This document shows positions 33,732 through 36,801 of a stretch of DNA of 36,801 nucleotides, one piece after another. The notes under the pieces were generated by a model that saw nothing but the letters and a program-made list of their open reading frames with translations, searched no databases and was not told the origin of the DNA. The number at the start of each line of letters is the position of its first letter. The stretch's first letter is position 1. The stretch comes from Campylobacter sp. (GTDB taxonomy: Bacteria > Campylobacterota > Campylobacteria > Campylobacterales > Campylobacteraceae): the NCBI GenBank assembly GCA_022511325.1, contig JAFLRU010000004.1, forward strand, positions 1 to 36,801, read 5' to 3'. The position numbers were made by a program, and so were the translations under genes.

Positions 33732-35459
33732 ATGATTAGAATTTTTATACTTTGTTTTTTAAGTTTCTCTCTTTTGTTCTCTAATTCTCCGGCTGAAAAC
33801 GCTAATTTTTTTGGATTTTTTACCTTGTTTCCACCTTTAATTGCAATCATTTTATCTTTCATTACTAGAAATGTGGTTTTATCTTTGTTTATAGGCTGTT
33901 TAAGTGGAACATTTATGTTAAGTTTAGTGAATGAAAGTATTTTCTATGCAATTGTTTCTAGTTTTACAACTTTTATTTCAAAAGTACTTCAATCCCTAAC
34001 AGATAAGGCGAATGCTGGAATTATTTTACAAATGCTTACTATCGGTGGCGTGGTAGCTCTCATTACAAAAAATGGAGGCACCAAAGCCGTTGCAATTTGG
34101 TTTGCTTCCAAAGCAAAACAAGCCAAAAGCTCACAATTTGTTACTTGGGCACTTGGCATTTTTATCTTTTTTGATGATTATGCAAATTCTTTTATCATAG
34201 GACCCATTGTGCGTCCTTTAACAGATAAATTCAAAGTCTCGCGAGAAAAACTTGCTTTTATTATGGATTCAACCGCTGCACCTATTGCTGGGATAGCTAT
34301 TATTTCAACTTGGATAGGCTTTGAACTTTCAGTGATTTCAAAAGGCTATGATTTGATTGATGATGCAATTTTTAGTCATCTAAATATAGCTAGAGAAAAT
34401 ATCAACGCTTTTGAAATTTTTATACAAACTTTACCCTATCGTTTTTATAACCTCTTTATGCTCATCTTCGTATTTTTAACCATATTTATGGGTAGAGAAT
34501 TTGGACCTATGTTAAAAGCTGAACTTAAAGCAAGAAAAGTTCAACTTTATGAAAATTATCAAAACCAAAACGAAAGCCTTGAGGATAAACTCTTAGAACC
34601 TAAAGATGATATTCGTTTAGAGCCTTCAAATGCTTTAATTCCTCTATTTGTTTTGATTTTATTTTCTTTTGTGGGTTTTTATTTTAGTGGATATGCAAAT
34701 ATTGAAGATCTTAGTATAAAAGCTCAAATTGACGCCTCTCCTTTGAGTCTTTTTTCTCTAAGAGAAACTTTCTCATCTGCAAATACTGCAACTGTGCTTT
34801 TTCAAGCTGCGTTACTTGCAAGCATTACAGCTATTGTTATGAGTGCATATAAAAAAATTTTTAGTGTTAAAGATGGAATTATTGTTTGGACTTATGGTTG
34901 GAGAATGATGATTATCACAGTGATTATCTTATTATGTGCTTGGCCATTATCTCTAACCATTAAAGAACTAGGAACTTCAATTTACTTAGTTGATTTGCTC
35001 TCGGATAAAACTCCTCTTAGCTTACTTCCAGCGGCAATTTTTATCCTTGCTTCATTAATTTCTCTTTCAACGGGAACAAGCTATGGAACAATGGGAATTT
35101 TAATGCCTCTAGCCATTCCTTTATCCATAGGTGTAGGTGTTTTTAATGAACTTCATTCTACACAATTACATCATTATATGATTATAAATATTTCAGCTGT
35201 TTTAACAGGTGCAGTTTTTGGGGATCATTGCTCTCCAATCTCTGATACCACTATACTTTCTTCTATGGCAAGCAAATGCGAACTTTTAGCTCACGTTAAA
35301 ACTCAAGCACCTTATGCTATCAGTGTTTGTCTCATTAGCATTGTTCTTGGATATTTACCTGTAGCTTTAGGATTAAATGTAATCTTAAGCTTAATTTTAG
35401 GAATTTTAGCGATGATTTTGCTTTTAAGGATATTTGGTAAAAAAGTTGATGAATTTTGA
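33732..35459 (+). CDS. Na+/H+ antiporter of the NhaC family
   Basis: This 575-residue protein has a signal-like first segment and then about 10-12 hydrophobic helices. The conserved family core [18 protein letters not shown] and [15 protein letters not shown] match the NhaC (COG1757) group, as does [18 protein letters not shown] and [16 protein letters not shown] near the C-terminus. A hydrophilic stretch (about residues 255-300) links two halves. It should exchange sodium for protons across the inner membrane. Relatives with this core also include malate/lactate antiporters (MleN), so the substrate is not certain. The stop overlaps the trmA start by 11 bases. Confidence 0.88.
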   Translation: MIRIFILCFLSFSLLFSNSPAENANFFGFFTLFPPLIAIILSFITRNVVLSLFIGCLSGTFMLSLVNESIFYAIVSSFTTFISKVLQSLTDKANAGIILQMLTIGGVVALITKNGGTKAVAIWFASKAKQAKSSQFVTWALGIFIFFDDYANSFIIGPIVRPLTDKFKVSREKLAFIMDSTAAPIAGIAIISTWIGFELSVISKGYDLIDDAIFSHLNIARENINAFEIFIQTLPYRFYNLFMLIFVFLTIFMGREFGPMLKAELKARKVQLYENYQNQNESLEDKLLEPKDDIRLEPSNALIPLFVLILFSFVGFYFSGYANIEDLSIKAQIDASPLSLFSLRETFSSANTATVLFQAALLASITAIVMSAYKKIFSVKDGIIVWTYGWRMMIITVIILLCAWPLSLTIKELGTSIYLVDLLSDKTPLSLLPAAIFILASLISLSTGTSYGTMGILMPLAIPLSIGVGVFNELHSTQLHHYMIINISAVLTGAVFGDHCSPISDTTILSSMASKCELLAHVKTQAPYAISVCLISIVLGYLPVALGLNVILSLILGILAMILLLRIFGKKVDEF

Positions 35460-36489
35460 ACAAAAGGCAGAAACAAGCAAACTCCTTTTTAAAGACTTTT
35501 ACGAAGGAGATTTTGAGCTTTTTTCTTCTCCTAAGACGCATTTTAGAACAAGGGCTGAACTTTCTTTTTTTCATAATGATGAGGGAATTTTTTATGCAAT
35601 GTTTGATGAAAAAAGTAAGAAAAAATACCTCGTTCAAAATTTAGCCTTTGCGGACAAGAAAATTTGTGCTTTTATGCCCCTACTTTTAAAAAAACTTAAT
35701 GAAAATTCAAATTTAAAACAAAAGCTTTTTGGAGTGGAATTTTTAGCAACAAAGCTTGATTTTAGCACAACTTTACTTTATCATAAAGATATAAGCTTAA
35801 TCATGCAAGATTTAGAAAAACTAAGCAAAGAGCTTGATTTAAATCTCATTGCAAGAAGCAAGGGTAAAAAGCTAGTTTTTGGAAAAGAAAATTTAAGGCA
35901 AAGCTTAAACATCAATGGCAGAGAATTTTTCTACGAGTTTAATAACGATTGTTTCATTCAGCCAAATACTTTTATCAATGAAAAAATCTGCGAGTGGATT
36001 TTAAAACTTTTAGAAAAACAAGAAAAGAAAGATTTGCTTGAGCTTTACTGCGGATATGGAAATTTCACCCTGCCCTTATCAAAACATTTTAAAAAAGTCT
36101 TAGCCACAGAGCTTTCAAAGATTAATATTCATTTTGCTTTAAAAAACTTAAACGAGAGTTTTAATACCACTTTTGTAAAAATTTCTAGTGAGGATTTAAG
36201 CAAAGCCTTTAACAAAGAAAGAGAATTTTACCGCCTTAAAAATATCGATTTAGATAGCTTTGATTTTTCCCATATTTTACTAGACCCTCCAAGAAGCGGA
36301 CTTGATGAAAGCGTCATAAAACTTGCAAAAAATTATGAAAATATTATTTATATTTCGTGCAATCCTTTAACTCTCAAAGAAAATTTAAAAATTCTTAGTC
36401 AAACTCATAGAATTACTCATTTTGCTTTTTTTGATCAATTTGTCAAAACCCCACACTTAGAATGTGGGGTAATGCTTAAAAAGAAATAA
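35449..36489 (+). CDS. trmA: tRNA (uracil-5-)-methyltransferase TrmA
   Basis: This 346-residue enzyme methylates U54 of tRNA to ribothymidine. The SAM loop is [16 protein letters not shown], the [15 protein letters not shown] helix is typical of TrmA, and the catalytic site is [10 protein letters not shown], with nucleophile Cys304 in [14 protein letters not shown]. The final general-base Glu lies in [12 protein letters not shown] chose ATG 35449 ([10 protein letters not shown]); a TTG at 35434 in frame has a ribosome site too close (three bases) and no family homology. It overlaps the antiporter gene by 11 bases. A GC-rich hairpin lies inside its last codons (36448-36470). Confidence 0.95.
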   Translation: MNFEQKAETSKLLFKDFYEGDFELFSSPKTHFRTRAELSFFHNDEGIFYAMFDEKSKKKYLVQNLAFADKKICAFMPLLLKKLNENSNLKQKLFGVEFLATKLDFSTTLLYHKDISLIMQDLEKLSKELDLNLIARSKGKKLVFGKENLRQSLNINGREFFYEFNNDCFIQPNTFINEKICEWILKLLEKQEKKDLLELYCGYGNFTLPLSKHFKKVLATELSKINIHFALKNLNESFNTTFVKISSEDLSKAFNKEREFYRLKNIDLDSFDFSHILLDPPRSGLDESVIKLAKNYENIIYISCNPLTLKENLKILSQTHRITHFAFFDQFVKTPHLECGVMLKKK

Positions 36490-36518
36490 ATATATTCAAT
36501 TTTTTGCTAAAATTCCCA

Positions 36519-36590
36519 TAAAAAGATGAATAGGTCTTACAAAATTTAGTTTTTATCCTAAATTTTGTAAGAAAACGTTACAAGGTTTTT
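36519..36590 (+). ncRNA. candidate small RNA or terminator structure after trmA
   Basis: TTTTTGCTAAAAT provides a -10 box at 36508-36513, with no gene on the plus strand after it. Downstream is a perfect 15-base-pair hairpin (arms 36535-36549 and 36558-36572, eight-base loop). Then comes a weaker stem with arms AAAAC and GTTTT, ending in five T near 36590. Together they fit a short independent transcript of about 70 bases. The 15-bp stem alone could instead be a terminator of trmA and the convergent gene. No known RNA family is recognised. Confidence 0.3.
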
Positions 36591-36598
36591 AAAACAGG

Positions 36599-36801
36599 CT
36601 AGGGGGTAATATCTACCCTCTCAGCATTAAACCAAATTAAAGCGTTAATGTCTGAGCAATCACTTGAGATAATATCCACAAACTCTCCATCTAAACCTAT
36701 ATCAAATAATAAAGGAATTTCATAAATCTTAAGTTTTTTTGCTTCTTTAACACTAGTTGGACTAAATACAGAATCTATCTCATTAAATAAAAAGAATTCT
36801 C
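36599..36801 (-). CDS. 3' end of an unknown gene (cut by window edge)
   Basis: The minus strand is open for 66 codons from the window edge (first full codon at 36799) to a TAG at 36599-36601. The end reads acidic and hydrophobic: EIPLLFDIGLDGEFVDII, then ALIWFNAERVDITP. I do not recognise the family. The composition is plausible for a cytoplasmic protein. It converges on trmA across a 109-base gap holding the hairpin structure. It could be a hypothetical or accessory gene. Only the C-terminus is visible. Confidence 0.6.
   Translation of the reverse strand, partial: EFFLFNEIDSVFSPTSVKEAKKLKIYEIPLLFDIGLDGEFVDIISSDCSDINALIWFNAERVDITP

Noticed and set aside
35434-35448. TTG start for trmA
   Set aside because: The ribosome-like AAGGA is only three bases away, and the homology I recognise starts at the ATG at 35449.
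1-36801. CRISPR array, IS element, prophage, tRNA or rRNA
   Set aside because: Reading both strands I saw no regularly spaced repeats, transposase, terminal repeats, phage genes or cloverleaf sequences.

Overview
The window is low-GC, tightly packed bacterial chromosome, and nearly every gene looks like a Campylobacter housekeeping gene. From memory, two blocks follow the gene order of the C. jejuni/C. coli group: tpx, helicase, periplasmic protein, valS, metNI, metQ-type genes, flgA, ubiX, coaD, tmk, hisS, speA, cysE, aspB (about 375-17803), then psd, phosphoesterase, gltX, yggT, slt, lipoprotein, mobB, fbp, small Cys protein, metG, hypothetical, ogt, acnB, ankyrin protein, SDR, NhaC, trmA (about 18034-36489). 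In the C. jejuni map I remember, these blocks are not adjacent, so the aspB|psd junction near 17.8-18.0 kb looks like a rearrangement point. I cannot name the species from the sequence alone.

Layout. 1-285: 5' end of glf (UDP-galactopyranose mutase), a surface-polysaccharide gene, facing left. 375-2940: tpx and a UvrD-like helicase, facing left. 3051-6633: a periplasmic protein and valS. 6804-10400: a methionine-type ABC importer (ATPase, permease, two tandem binding proteins). 10491-11707: flgA and ubiX. 11786-16510: an overlapping operon coaD-tmk-hisS-speA-cysE. 16631-17803: aspB with a strong terminator. 17.83-17.99 kb: remains of a small membrane-protein gene. 18034-19961 (minus): phosphoesterase and psd. 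20049-23225: gltX-yggT-slt, whose end overlaps a convergent lipoprotein gene. 23744-28105: mobB, then fbp, a small Cys protein, metG and a Mur-like hypothetical. 28123-28631: a decayed gene in at least three frames. 28612-29076 (minus) ogt and 29131-31677 acnB diverge from a shared palindromic -10. 31725-36489: ankyrin protein, SDR, NhaC-type antiporter, trmA. 36599-36801 (minus): 3' end of an unknown gene.

Functionally the window is mostly translation (ValRS, HisRS, GluRS, MetRS, tRNA m5U methylase), central metabolism (FBPase, aconitase, aspartate aminotransferase), cofactors and precursors (CoA, dTMP, prenyl-FMN, molybdopterin nucleotide, cysteine, agmatine), methionine uptake, envelope maintenance and redox or alkylation defence. 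Many genes overlap by 4-11 bp, which implies translational coupling. Promoters are recognisable by -10 boxes (TATAAT or TAAAAT, often preceded by TGn or GC) without clear -35 boxes, as is usual in Campylobacter.

I found no CRISPR array, insertion sequence, prophage, tRNA, rRNA or evident defence system. I do not see a convincing new multi-gene system. The less ordinary items are the junctions, the two decayed genes, the two edge genes, a possible small RNA after trmA, and several unusual promoter or overlap arrangements.
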